DNA of 64,000 nucleotides, from contig JAPDOI010000172.1 in NCBI GenBank assembly GCA_029168955.1, positions 930,001 to 994,000 of the forward strand. Direction: 5' to 3'. Shown in pieces: positions 25,650-36,741 of this stretch. The notes beneath the pieces are model-generated. The model saw only the letters and a list, made by a program, of their open reading frames with translations. It did no database searches and was not told the DNA's origin. Within the stretch, counting starts at the first letter, position 1, and each line of letters begins with the position of its first letter. Made by a program: the position numbers and the translations under genes. The stretch is from Aplectana chamaeleonis. Lineage: Eukaryota; Nematoda; Chromadorea; Rhabditida; Cosmocercidae.

Positions 25650-27518
25650 TACAACAAGACCATTCTGTAGATGGTAATGGAGAACGCCTCGAACATGTTG
25701 ACAATTTAGCTAGGCGTGCCGGGATTGACCCCAACACGGGCAATGAAAATGAATATGATTATAAAAGCTTCGAAAAACAGGTTCCAAAATTTCTCAATAC
25801 ATTGTCGATAACTTCAGAAACAATTACTTATATTGACGAATTTGAGCACAAATGTGTTTATGGAACAACCGTAGATCACCGCAGTCGAAAACTGGTGATA
25901 CTTTATCTATCGCAATAATCATGATCGTCTAGCTCTGTGTGTTGTCTCATATGACCATATTGGATGCAGAGGGGAGATATTCGATGACAATATTAAGGTT
26001 ATTAGTAAAGAATTGCGGCAATTCCTGAAAACAATTTGTAAAAAATATGACATGGATAAGAGATTGCGAATAGCAAAGTACGAAAGTTCACGAGTTTTTG
26101 AAAATATGACACCTAATGATTTGTTCTTCATTGGTTGTTCATGCGTAAAACAGTTAGCTGTAGACGGTGTATTTGCAGACGAAACGGCCGACAGTGACGA
26201 AATTCTGAATGAAATTCTCGGGAGTCCTAACGAACAGGAAAGGGCTGAGAGGAAAAGGCTGATTATGGATTTTCACACCAGCATTGTCTCAAAAAGTAAG
26301 CGAGAGAAACGTCCAGCAGAGAGTCGTCTGTTCAATGCTGCTCGTACCTGCTCAGATTTACCAAATCTATTTGAACTAGGTGATATGGACGTTCAATGCA
26401 AGCACTGTGGTGCAAGATACTTCAATGATGAAAAGAAATCGTTATGCTGTGGCGAGGGTTGCAATGTTGTCCCTGAGACAGCTTATAACTGCGAGCGAGA
26501 CGGGCTCCTTTCGTGGTTCTGGGATATTGTGCTCAATAATGAAGGCATTTTTCAAATGATCCGACCGATTAACAACATGTTGTCATGTGCTGGGATACAT
26601 ATAAAGCTAAGGGAGTTTAGTAGTCATTGCGGACCGGTAACTTTGGTTGTTCAGGGCAAGTATCAAATGGGAATATGTCACCTTAACCAGGGTGCTGATA
26701 AAAAGCCCGCGTTTGCACAGCTCTATCTGGCAAATGATAGCCTCCTTCAAAAAACACTCGATGATAATATGAAAAGCTGGGGCAAAAAGGTAAACATTGA
26801 TATTATCAATCGTCTTATTTCGGATCTCAAGGAACATAACGTGGTTGTTCGGGCCTATATGACAATGTTCGAAGTTTACCAAAAGGTCTCTAAAGAATAC
26901 AGCGAGAAAGGAATGGAAAGTATTCCGAATGTTGTCATGAACATAAGACAGAAAAGAGAGGTTCCGAAAGAGTTGACAGAGGGGGTTCACCCTGGCCGTC
27001 TTAATGTACCATTCTTCCGGGATCAAGTGGCATCTATATTTGTGTGTAAAGATAACAATATGCCAACGAACGAAGACCTTGACGAGGGAATTCGAGTGTA
27101 TTCTCGGAAGACTGGAGGAACTGTGGCTCATCACAGCTACAATGTAGATGCCTTGAGCTATCCACTTCTCTTCCCACGCGGAGAACAGACCTTTGTGAAA
27201 GACACTCTTTTGAAAAGTCACGTAACTAAAGCTTGCAGAAAAACTAAAGAAAACGTGGAGGTATCGCTGGATGATAGTGTAAATGATAAAAATGATAGTA
27301 ATGATGACGACAGCAATCTTGCTATGAACTCTAATGAGGCAGTTGAGGAAACAGAGGAGCTTGATAATGATCGTAACTTACAGGAAAGTAGTGCTGTTAA
27401 TGATGAGGACCAAGGTAATTCGGATTTTGAAACGCAGCAGACCACAGAAACAGAAAAAAGTGGGAAACCTAAAATTGTTCTACATAAACGTAAACACCAT
27501 AAGTTCATATCGAGATGA
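25650..27518 (+). pseudogene. Helitron N-terminal region, second module and Cys-rich domain
   Basis: After the TGA the frame continues (GNGERLEHVDNLARRAGIDP) into the second module (SETITYIDEF, then LALCVVSYDHIGCRGEIFDD, ELRQFLKTICKK, FFIGCSCVKQLA). A 4-base duplication near 25907 shifts the frame. From about 25915 the reading is open for over 500 codons to 27518. It contains a Cys cluster (CKHCGARYFNDEKKSLCCGE) and the Helitron-like N region (AGIHIKLREF, SYNVDALSYPLLFPRGEQ), then an acidic low-complexity stretch (SVNDKNDSNDDDSNLA). In Helitrons this region precedes the Rep nuclease. The function of the modules is unknown. Confidence 0.8.
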
Positions 27519-27524
27519 GAGTAC

Positions 27525-28544
27525 GTGCTGTTCGTTTTATCACGGAGGAAAAACGTCTCAAATCACAGAATTCTTGGGATGGGAAAACTATGCTCCCAAT
27601 ACATTATCCATCAATATTCAAGAATCGAAGCTGACAGAATATCGAGAATCAAACATAACTGTGTAGAGCTCAGATCCGCCACAGCAACCTCTCTTTACCG
27701 CTACACAGACGAAAAATTGCAGGCCAAAGGAGTGAAGCTCGGGAAATTCGTAACCATGCCTTCAAATTGCGTGTGTAGTAGAAAATGGTGCCAACACCAG
27801 TACGCGAAAGGAATGGCTGTTGCCCAGAGACATGGAAAGCCAGACCTGTTCATCACTTTCACAGGAAACAGCGAGTGGCCTGAAATAAAGAAGAATCTCG
27901 CAGGCAGATTTGACAGTTGGGTAACAGACCCCATGCTTTGTGTCCGTGTGTTCCGAGTGAAATTTAAGGAGTTCATGCACGATCTGAAACAGGGAGAAAT
28001 ATTTGGAAAGGTGGTCGTGTATCAGGTCTCTATTGAATTTCAAAAGCGTGGCATGCCCCATGCTCATGTTCATGTTACCCTGGAGAAAAAAATTACAACA
28101 GTTGAAGAGCTTGACAGGTGTGTGTCAGCCACGATTCCTCCCCGATCTAAAATAGGAAATGATACAAAAGCCGAAGACAGGCTCAGAGAAATAGTGACGA
28201 GAGTAATGATACATGGCCCGTGTGCTGGTCGGACTGACTTAGCCTGTCGACAGAGAGACCCTAAAGTTTGTGAGAAGCGGTTTCCCAAGCCATTTAGGGA
28301 GGAGACCGAGCTATCACGCGACGGTTTTCCACTATACAAAAGATCCGACGACAACTCCATCACAATGGTAGGTCGCAGAAAAACAACAGTAGCAACCAAC
28401 GCCGATGTGGTTCCTTATAACAAATGGATGCTATTGAAATACGATTGTCATATAAATGTCGAGATTTGCTCCAGTCTGAGGTCGTACAAGTGCATATACA
28501 AGTACATCTATAAAGGCCCAGGTGTTATTGGAACTTTTAGCTGA
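27525..28544 (+). pseudogene. Helitron Rep (HUH nuclease) segment
   Basis: This is the rolling-circle replication initiator domain that nicks and rejoins one DNA strand. It shows KPDLFITFTGNSEWPEI (motif 1, about residues 102-118), FQKRGMPHAHVHVTL (HUH motif, about 170-184) and SYKCIYKYIYKG (tyrosine motif, about 317-328). The approximately 30 N-terminal residues are out of frame with the upstream domain. A frameshift near 28540, at YKGPG, separates it from the helicase, to which it is normally fused. All catalytic residues expected by eye are present. Confidence 0.88.
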
Positions 28545-30654
28545 CGAAAATCTGAAGCGACAGAATCAATGCGATGAGCAAAGTCGTGTGGTTGACGTGG
28601 GTATGACCGACGTAAATCTCCAGTGTCGATATCTCTCTCATATTGAGGCAGCATACAGAATTTGTGGATTTCCTCTACAGGATTGTTCACATGATGTCAA
28701 ATTCCTTTACCCTCACCTAGAGAACGAGCATATTGTGTATTTCTGTGCTGGAAAGAAAGTTGAAAGAAATTTAGGGAAGAAGTCCGAGCTGATAGCATAT
28801 TTTTGTTTGTGCTCCGAGGATAGATCTGCCGCAAACCTAACATGGGTTGAGGTTGCAGAGCAGTTTACTTACAATAGGAAAAGCGGAGTGTACAAAAGAC
28901 GTAAGAGGACCGGTAAAGATAGAGTTGCTCGAATCTCACCGGTCAGCCCCCGCTTTAGCGAACTGTATGCGTTGAGGAGATTGCTTTTGCATCGCAAAGG
29001 AGTTACATCATACAATGACTTGAAAACTGTGGTAGGTATAACGTATCCTTCGTTCATGGAAGCAGCCAAAGCTGCGGGCCTAATTGAAGATTCGAACGAG
29101 TGGCATATGTGTCTCGCTGCAGCAGCTACCACAGAAATGCCTGTGGCGATTCAAAGGCTATTCGCACAAATACTGCTACACTGTAATCCACCTGATCCTG
29201 TTTCGCTCTGGAACAAATTCAAATACGAAATGCGCATGAAAACGAAAGATGATAGTCTAAGCGACGAGATGAATGACGCTGCTTCGCTTAAACACATAAA
29301 TTCGATTCTTCAAGCAAATGGATCCGACCTTTCTGTCCATGGTTTAGAAGTTCCTCAGTTTGAACCAGATTCGCAACATTACGACTGCTTTGTAGAAAAC
29401 ACTGAGGGTAATGAAGAATCCAAAAACTGTCTGGACGTCGAAAATAATCTGAAGCAAAAAAGAACTCTTGAAACTCTTATCCGTCACGCTACAGCGCCTA
29501 AGAGCAAGGCTAAGCGGCGTTTCTTTATTTATGGAAAAGCAAGTTGTGGGAAAACGTTTCTTATGAGGAGGTTTATCGACACAATTGTCGCTACGAAGAA
29601 GAGCGTAATCGCCGTTGCGTCAACTGGTATCGCCGCAACTCTGCTTCAAAACGGCCGCACAGCCCACAGTGCTTTTAGGCTGCCTGTTAAAGACCTCACT
29701 GCAACGAGTATTGCAAATATCGATGCGTCTTCAGCAATTGCTGAGACTTATCGAAACATCGACGTCATTGTCTGGGACGAGATTTCAATGCAAACTCGCT
29801 ACGCTGTGGAGTGTGTGGAAAAGTTGCTAAGAGATGTGGCAGCACCTCAATACCGGAACACTCTATTTGGAGGTGTTATGATGGTATTCGGTGGCGACTG
29901 GGCCCAGTTTCTACCTGTGGTACTGAACGGAAGTAGAGCGGAAACTCTTAACGACACTCTTAAACATAGTGGCTTGTGGCAATTTATGACTGTCTTGGCC
30001 TTGAATGAAAACATGCGACTAATAAGTGGTGAAGAAGGCTTCAGCATGTGGTTAAGAGAAGTGGGTGAAGGTATAAATTTGATTGGCAATAATCTCATTG
30101 CAGTCCCAAGTGATATTTACATGCCGTATGAACAAAACGTTATCGAATGGATATTCACGCCAGAGGTGTTGAACGATGGAGATAAGCTGAGTAAGGTTTC
30201 CCTCTTGAGCGTTCGCAATAAGGACGTACTCAATTTGAACGACATTGTTGTTGACAAACTCAGGGGTGAGTATATTGACCTATATGGCGTTGATGAGCCC
30301 GTTCAAGAAGAAGATGGATTGAACGGGTTGCCCTTCGATAATGAAGAGGATATTCACCTCGAAACTCCTTCCGGAATGCCACCGTATCTGCTACGAGTTA
30401 AAAAAGGATGCATACTTTTGTTACTGAAGAATATTGACATTGCGTCGCAGTTATGCAACGGCACACGACTTCAGCTGAATGCCGTGCATTACGACGACAG
30501 ACGCAATCCAGTTCTGCTCAGATGTACAAACTTGATTACGAAAACTACATGTTTTATTCCACGAATCCCATTGGAGTTGCGTTGCACCAAGTCGCTCAAA
30601 CTCAAACTCGACCAGATCGAGAGGATCAGAATTCAAATCTACATAATCACGTGA
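28522..30654 (+). pseudogene. Helitron Pif1-like helicase segment, C-terminus truncated
   Basis: This is the superfamily 1B helicase part of the Helitron protein, 710 codons without a stop. It opens with the linker typical of Helitrons (CRYLSHIEAAYRICGFPLQD) and reaches the Walker A loop GKASCGKTF at about residue 337. Then come ASTGIAATLLQNGRTAHSAF, Walker B VIVWDEISM at about 416, FGGDWAQFLPVV at about 457, LNENMRL at about 493, and KNIDIASQLCNGTRL at about 640. The usual GGDFRQ is GGDWAQ. The final conserved motifs after the CNGTR block are absent: the frame runs into a non-homologous Lys-rich tail and stops at 30654. That loss, with the upstream frameshift, makes it non-functional. Confidence 0.88.
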
Positions 30655-30779
30655 TGAAGCGGATAAGGAAACGATCCACAAGACGAAGATTAAACAGATG
30701 ATCAAATAATTGACGAGACGTATCTGGAGACGATCGCATCCGGATTTGGCGCCACGCGACAGTACCATATAATGGCACT

Positions 30780-30915
30780 GAGCACTTTTGCCCCAAAATC
30801 GCAATTTTCCCAAATTTTCTGTTTTCTGCCCAATTTTGCCTATTTTTACAGAAAACAGAAAAAAATGGCCGAAAATGGGCAGAAAACAGAAAACAGAAAA
30901 TTGCGCACATCCCTG
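30780..30915. repeat. hAT-type terminus with GAAAACA subterminal repeats
   Basis: The right boundary GCGCACATCCCTG is the complement of the hAT-type end CAGGGATGTGCG at 13672. The interior is clusters of TTTTCTGTTTTCTGCCCA and complement. It abuts the truncated Helitron helicase. Confidence 0.65.
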
Positions 30916-31013
30916 GCCGTACTCTAGAGAAACTTACTGCGCCCTAGGCAGCTTCTGCAAGTAAACTGGTTGGGAAGAGGTACCCGGGTCTGATAAACTA
31001 CTGAATTTCCCGG

Positions 31014-31400
31014 TCATTCTTCTTCGTATTTTTCAATTTCCTTCCAGTTCCAACCTTTCGGAAACTTTCCCTGGCACTTCTTCCCTTTAGACCTATTAGA
31101 GTTCCTTTCTTTGAGCTTCCTGACCTCTTCAATGTCGTCCTCCATCTCAAATATTAGCAAAGGACCCTCTTCGTAGAAGACGACGTTCGAGAGATCGTGA
31201 GTCGGCGGTTTACGAAATGAATCCCGAGCTGAAGGATGCCTTCGAATGGGGGAGCGACCCCTTGTAAAAGAGGAGCCGTTCCTCCTTGACGAACTACCAC
31301 TTGTGGTACCGGCACGCCCTCGAGAATGTCTTGAGGATTCTCTTCTGAAGGAACGTCCCCTACGACTAGAATGAGATTGCAGTATGCGCCATTCGTCTCA
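31014..31400 (-). pseudogene. RS-rich then acidic reading frame in the gag-like region
   Basis: A minus-strand frame is open for about 130 codons. It is Arg/Ser-rich (RRGRSFRRESSRHSRGR), then THDLSNVVFYEEGPLLIFEM, then a Lys/Glu-rich end (KCQGKFPKGWNWKEIEKYEE) at the stop near 31014. There is no ATG before the last third. It lies just downstream of a zinc-knuckle region and may be part of the same retroelement. Identity unknown. Confidence 0.35.
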
Positions 31401-31404
31401 GTGA

Positions 31405-31900
31405 CGGCAACGGGGAGGACCATTGCGTGGAAGTCTTTGCTCGGCAGGAGATTGGGGACGCCCCGCATAGCGTTCCTGTGGTCCTACTCTCGACGTATTA
31501 ACAGAACTCGACGTCTGATTGCGAGACGGAGCTCGTGATGAGACTTCGGGAGGCTGGCTTCTGGAGTCGCCCAGAAGTTGCGGCGTGGCGGATCAATTGA
31601 GTGCGGTTGCAGTGACCTCGCGTCCTCCGGTGGCGGAGTATAAGTGTCGGCATGAAGCGCTCCATAAAACTCCTGCTGCGGCACGCCCACGTCGATATCG
31701 ACGAATCGGTTGTGGACACAAACCGCTTGGTGGTGGCCGTACTGATCGCAGGACCAACAACGTTTGCCCTTTATACACGAGCTGTCGTGGTGTTCTAAAC
31801 AGAGCATACATCTGCGATTACGTACTAGTAGAATGTTGGCTCTGGCTCGGAGGCTCCTAACGTTCGGACACTCCGCTGAATGGTGTCGCACCTTCGGGCC
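31405..31900 (-). pseudogene. retroelement gag fragment with zinc knuckles
   Basis: The minus strand reads RRCMLCLEHHDSSCIKG followed by KRCWSCDQYGHHQAVC, two Cys/His knuckles of the kind found in gag proteins of BEL/Pao-like elements, where they bind genomic RNA. Upstream (to the right) the frame continues to 31982 and beyond in pieces. No protease or RT motif follows directly, so the element is incomplete. A second, better preserved BEL/Pao element lies at 34.98-44.26 kb; this one appears separate. Confidence 0.6.
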
Positions 31901-34010
31901 AAAAACGCAAGGTTTCAGCCTTTTTGTTGGAGGAGGCGCGGCAGCACCTGGTCCGGATGTTTACCCCATCGGCAGGACGTAATACGGCTGAGCGCGACGA
32001 AGCCACCTCTCCTCTTCGCTCAATGACCCAGCAGATTGTTGTTTCGGCAAAGGTTTTGCCGGTGGTGCTGAATGCCGGAATGTAGAGGGATGAGACGGTG
32101 GGACCTGCTCTTGAGACGCGGACTTCTTCGCCGGTTGCAACGTATTACAGCTCAGACGATTATAAATTGCCACCGCCACAAAATTCTCACGGTAAACAAA
32201 ATTGATGATACCCAATTGATAAAGGGTAGGGTATAGAAGAAATTGAGAGCGGTGTGTTTTCATTCACACACCATCTTTCTCCGGAGGTGAGCGGCTGGAG
32301 CTGAACACACTATGGATTAGGGAAACAGCCTCACCGGTGATAGAGATAACACGATATTGGGGCCTACTCATGGACAACTCTGGTAAGAAAAATTACTTCT
32401 TTCGTGAGAATTTTGTGCCGGTGGCAAATTATAATCCTGTCTAGGGCTCCCATACCTCCTCTTCCTCTGTCGTTTTCTTCAAAAGCCTTGACTGGGCTGA
32501 GTCTCAGCTTCCGACTGCAAATCCACTGAGAAGTTAGAAGAATGAGACCCTTGGCCGGGATCGCTCTACGTATTGGTGACTGTCGGGTGGTGTTTGGCAG
32601 TAGCAGGCACGGTAGTAGCCGGAGCTTTAAAGTTCAAATAATCCTTGTAGGCGTAAGGTTTCAGCATGAATGAGTAAACGGAACGCCAAAACTACATGTC
32701 CTGCATGTACGTAATAGGATCCGTACAGAACTCTTCAGGGACGAGAGGCTGATCAGCTAGTAGGCGACCTTCATCCCTTCCTAGTGGAAGAGCGAGTTCT
32801 TCCGTGATTCCAGAGGTGAGATATATTGACAAGGCGGCAATGTATCTGAAAGCGTGTGCCGATACAGCAGATCCAAGCATAAGTTACTCCTGTACGCTCT
32901 CACCTGTAATGCGATATATATAGATACATTGCTCTTCTGAAATATAATAGCTGAGATCGGCCGACTGATTAAAAAGACGTGGTAATGTAGTCTCCTGCAG
33001 GATCTCACGCTGGTTCCCAATAGCAACCACCGCGTGGAGCAGCTCCTAATTCCACGCAGTGAGTGTAGGGTAGCTCATATGGCCGAGCGTCCGCTGCTTG
33101 AAATAGTCGGCGAAGCGCGTGAATTAGCTGATCGTGTTGATGATCAGATCAGCTAGCATTCGCGTGGCGATAGCTACTCGCACTGACGTAATACTTCACC
33201 AATAATAGCTGTCGAGTTCTCCGGACTGAGTCTAATTTGTGAAACATTTCTTCTTCGGAACTCGTCAGACTTCGTCATGTAGTCGAACAGCATAAAAAGT
33301 TCACGTCCAGTGGGCTCCTGTATTGACCGATAATCGACGCAGTAGGTACTGCTTTCCGTAACTGGAAGAACTGACTCAATGTTTTATGCCATTGGGTGGG
33401 GACCCAGCGGCGTATCACATTCTGACAGTGACGTATTAATGACACCGAGCGACTCAAAGTCTCGCACATGTCTCGTGGCCTCTAAAAGGCGCATCCCAGC
33501 TAGAGACATGGCGGCAGGTCACCGCTCCGAATCTCTCTGCACGAGCTGCATCATTTCTGCGACTGGTATCGGCGCCTCTGTGACGTGAAGGGGTGCGCGC
33601 TACTCTTGGAGGGTTGACGTACTACAGAGCGGGCCCGAGCGTGACTCCAGAGTGTGACCGCGATTCACGTTTACGGGCTCTCAGCGCTTCTGCTTTAGTC
33701 TCATGACGTAAGGCGTATCATGAGGCTCCATTTCCTGTTGTTGATCAGGTGGAGCTGACGAATTAGGAGCGGTTTCGGGGCTCAACTCACCCGCGGCCAT
33801 CTCCACAGCCCATGTGGGGTGAACTGATGGCTACACGAATGTGGAGCATACCTCCATCGGGACGGCTTCGGGCTAATCCTCTGAAACCGCCAATTCTGAC
33901 AACGTATAAGAAATAAGATCTGAAAGTATCGTTTCAAGATCACTTGTATTCTTTTCAGCCTCAACGGGGGTACAGGCGCATCTTCATTCAAACGATTGGA
34001 CATTTCCGTA
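31900..34010 (-). pseudogene. decayed retroelement gag region
   Basis: Broken minus-strand frames run from MSNRLNEDAPVPPLRLKR (ATG about 34003) through QQQEMEPHDTPYVMRLKQKR, HCQNVIRRWVPTQWHKTLSQ and ITEELALPLGRDEGRLL to a piece ending SLSEEERWLRRAQPYY, which leads into the zinc knuckles at 31.5-31.9 kb. Stops and shifts are frequent. The order and the downstream knuckle suggest the body of a gag protein, but there is no diagnostic motif before the knuckle. Confidence 0.45.
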
Positions 34011-34019
34011 GGTCGGGTT

Positions 34020-34975
34020 CAAATTTTCCCTGCAAGAGACGAATTATGATAATGCTTAGAATTTTACAGTTAGACACACGAAATATAGCAAAGTACTACT
34101 TAATATGATGCATATTTGGCAGGGGGGCTAGTGGGGTGTGCAAAAACTGCTTCCCGAAAAGTTTTGAGAAAATCGTGAATTACGGTTTTCGATCGATAGC
34201 ATGGTTTTTTATCGTTTACTCGGGGAGAATCGCCAGTATTCGTCGGCCCTAGTGGCGCCAATCCCAGCAGCTCTCAATCACATTCTATCCGAGGGACGAG
34301 TAGGGATGAATGGAATGAAAAACCCGAATGAGAAGAGATGAGAAGAGATGAGACTAATAGAGCGCTGGCGCGCGATACGAGAGAAAATCGTAAAATATGA
34401 TTTCGCGGTCGGGATGACTCACGTGCGACCTTGACGGTATTGATCGGTCGGCGTAGACGTCGATCAAGTGCAAGCGCCGGCAGATCACTGCGCCGCGGCT
34501 ACGGTATCGCAGCGGTGAGTGTTTTTTGCTCATTTTGACGTTTTTTTTTGTTTTTTGTGGGCTATGTGAATTCAACCGGTTGTTCGGTTGAAACGGTATT
34601 GTCGTCGAATATGTAATCGGGTTGGGGGACCCGTATACGACGGAACTGTTTTTTTTTCGTTGTTGTTTATATACAAACGTGTAAATATTGGTGTGTTTCT
34701 CGCTCTTCGGGAAAGGGTAGGAACCCTGGCTGGCAGGAACATCTGACGTAAATACGAAAGCCCTGGGAACATTTTCAGCTGAAATAAACGGGAACGAAAT
34801 CCTGAATTTCGGTGTAATCTCCGAAATAGTCCTGAATTCGGGTCAAATTATGCCCTGTTCAGGAGTAAGCGCAGGCGAAGTAGTTGGATGCCGTTTATTT
34901 TACGTAATAAATGGTTTTTCTAGAGTCACGTATCATAATAACGTATTATAATTTGGCCGTTTATAGGACTGTCTT
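34020..34975. other. no gene; may hold the 3' long terminal repeat of the BEL/Pao element
   Basis: This lies just beyond the 3' end of the BEL/Pao coding region. I could not match it by eye to sequence beyond 44.26 kb, so a long terminal repeat is not confirmed. A GAGAAGAGAT tandem lies at 34329-34350. Confidence 0.3.
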
Positions 34976-34989
34976 CCGCGAGGAGGATT

Positions 34990-36080
34990 TTTTCGGCCGC
35001 CCTGGGAGGTTAAACTCTCAAAGGTGGCGTTGATTTCTCTGCCACTGAGACTTCGGCGGTGATTTCCAGCGGAATCAAGTGATTGATGGAGCGGTCTAAC
35101 TGAGCACGCTTGCTTGTTCGCACTTGTCCTGAGCGTACCGATCCACCCTTAGATGTAATAAGATGAACTATTACCCCTAAGGGCCACTGAGATCTAGGTA
35201 TGAGCTCGTCTTTGACGAATACAACGTTTTCTACTCGCAGGTGGGTTATGAAGACTTGTCCCTTGCTTAGTTCGTTCTGGTTTCTTGCAGCAAGGGCCTG
35301 TATGTAGTCTCTGTGCCATATTGACCAGAACTTTTCTAGCGTTTCCAGTAGTGCGTTGTAATTGTACGTAGTAACCTCGCATAGATCCGTTGTCAGTGTG
35401 TTGAGCACTACCTGTTGGCTTAGACAATGGTGTCACGAAGTATGGAGAAACTAAGTCGATATGACGTGGAACCTTAATTTCTTCTGACGTATTAGCGCTT
35501 ACCTGGGTTAGCGGCCGCGTATTAAGCATGGACTCGACTTGACTGACCCTACCAGCCTTTCGTAAAATCCACCCTTCCACGGAGAGTGGGGAGTTATGAG
35601 TTCCCATTTGAGTCGTGGTGGCAAAGGCACGTATTACATGGTTGTACTCATATTTTTGCAGTTCATTGAGCAAAATGTCACTACCTAGCTTAAACGTAGG
35701 TGCGTTGTCACTCACTAAATTGTCGGGAGTTCCCCTACGCGCCATGAACCGTCTAAACGATAGGAGGAATTGTGTTGTTGCGTTGTTTACTACAAGCTCC
35801 AGGTGCAAGGCTCTGGTTGACATGCATGTGAACAGTGCCACCCAGATTTTTCTTACCTGGTTTTGCTCAAAATTAAAGCTAAGAGATCCGAAATAAACTA
35901 AACCAACGTATTGGAATCGCTGAACTTGCCCGACCCTTTCCTCTGGTAAATCCGTGGGTATTGGGTACTTAAAGGCACGGCCTTGATACCTCTTACAGGT
36001 GAACAGCGCGCTATAATAGCGTTTGTTATCTGTCTAACCCTGGGTAGGACGAATTTTCCACGTATGGCGGAAAAAAATGT
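34990..36080 (-). pseudogene. BEL/Pao integrase and C-terminal domain
   Basis: The integrase inserts the DNA copy into the genome. Visible are MALFTCMSTRALHLELV and RRFMARRGTPDNLVSDNAPT, the conserved BEL/Pao integrase core. A second frame (35010-35408) follows with EKFWSIWHRDYIQAL, DELIPRSQWPLGVI and SGQVRTSK, the domain that normally ends BEL/Pao polyproteins. The two halves are separated by a frameshift near 35.4 kb. Further upstream, toward 36.08 kb, the frame is broken. Confidence 0.85.
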
Positions 36081-36117
36081 GACTCGAACCGTAATGGAAT
36101 AGCTTCTTGTGATAGTG

Positions 36118-36737
36118 TTAAACTATTATTTGGAAAAGTGTATGCTCAGGCAGGAGTGAAATTGTGATAGTGGTGTATACTATCATTTGGGAAAGTGTAT
36201 GCTCAGGCAGGAGTGAAATTGGACTTCTTGCCGTTTCGCTCATTTCCGCATGGGCCATCCTCAATTTTCCGTGGACGACCCCGTAGTCATCTTTATGTGT
36301 GTGAAGCTTACTAATTACATGTTTTTCAAACTGCTGCGCTCCCTCGCGCTGATGCTCGCGTAGTATGAGGAGTTCAGTAGCCGGAATATCTTCAGAAGTT
36401 AGTTCTGGGAACTCACTCAAGTTACGTATTATTGATTCTTGACTCGGGACACTGCATACCGGCCTTTTTCCTACTAAGTTGTATAATTTGGCAATGAATT
36501 TGAGCACTCGTGCTGTGACTCGAACATGTTTATCATACGAATTAGTGCGATCGAATGGCACTATGGAAAAATGAGCTTTGGGTGTGGTTACAGCAAAGGA
36601 TTTGAACTCTATTTCCATTTCTGGCGCTTAGTTTGGCTTCACGGTAAAGTCCATGTCCACCCTTAGCCATTTTAGTACGGGACGTAGTACGAATTGTGGT
36701 CCATTCCACCAGGTATGCGTTTCCAGTTCGGTAGGAT
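36118..36737 (-). pseudogene. BEL/Pao segment between RNase H and integrase
   Basis: This continues the retrotransposon protein left of the TTAA-flanked insertion (NPTELETHTWWNGPQF near 36.7 kb, then VRVTARVLKFIAKLYNLVGK and TELLILREHQREGAQQFE). Near its end a 57-bp unit is duplicated in tandem and in frame (36135-36248), repeating SLLPEHTLSQMIVYTTITI. The segment links the RNase H domain to the integrase. Confidence 0.75.
36135..36248. repeat. 57-bp tandem duplication, in frame
   Basis: AAAGTGTATGCTCAGGCAGG recurs exactly 57 bp later (36135 and 36192). The unit is 19 codons, so the reading frame is kept. Confidence 0.85.
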
Positions 36738-36741
36738 TTAA

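Larger units (their letters stand above)
24720..30655 (+). mobile_element. Helitron, coding part nearly complete, ends lost
   Basis: This is a rolling-circle DNA transposon of the Helitron superfamily. In order it carries a duplicated N-terminal module (about 25.06-26.22 kb), a Cys-rich region and Helitron-like N domain (26.3-27.5 kb), a HUH Rep nuclease (27.5-28.5 kb) and a Pif1-like helicase (28.5-30.65 kb). Only about five lesions separate the segments: a 1-base loss near 25186, TGA at 25641-25643, a 4-base gain near 25907, a frameshift at 27.52-27.57 kb and another near 28.54 kb. The helicase lacks its last motifs. Neither the 5' TC end nor the 3' hairpin plus CTRR end was found. Sequence from a hAT-type end begins shortly after, at about 30.78 kb. 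Confidence 0.9.

Noticed and set aside
26607..27221. 204-codon minus-strand frame within the Helitron
   Set aside because: Antisense of the Helitron N-terminal coding region, with no motif of its own.
13672..30915. One hAT element spanning both CAGGGATGTGCG ends with everything between as insertions
   Set aside because: The 8 bases outside the two ends (GTTCCCAC and GCCGTACT) do not match as a target duplication, so pairing is unsupported.
34020..34975. Definite long terminal repeat of the BEL/Pao element
   Set aside because: No matching partner sequence could be found beyond 44.26 kb by eye.
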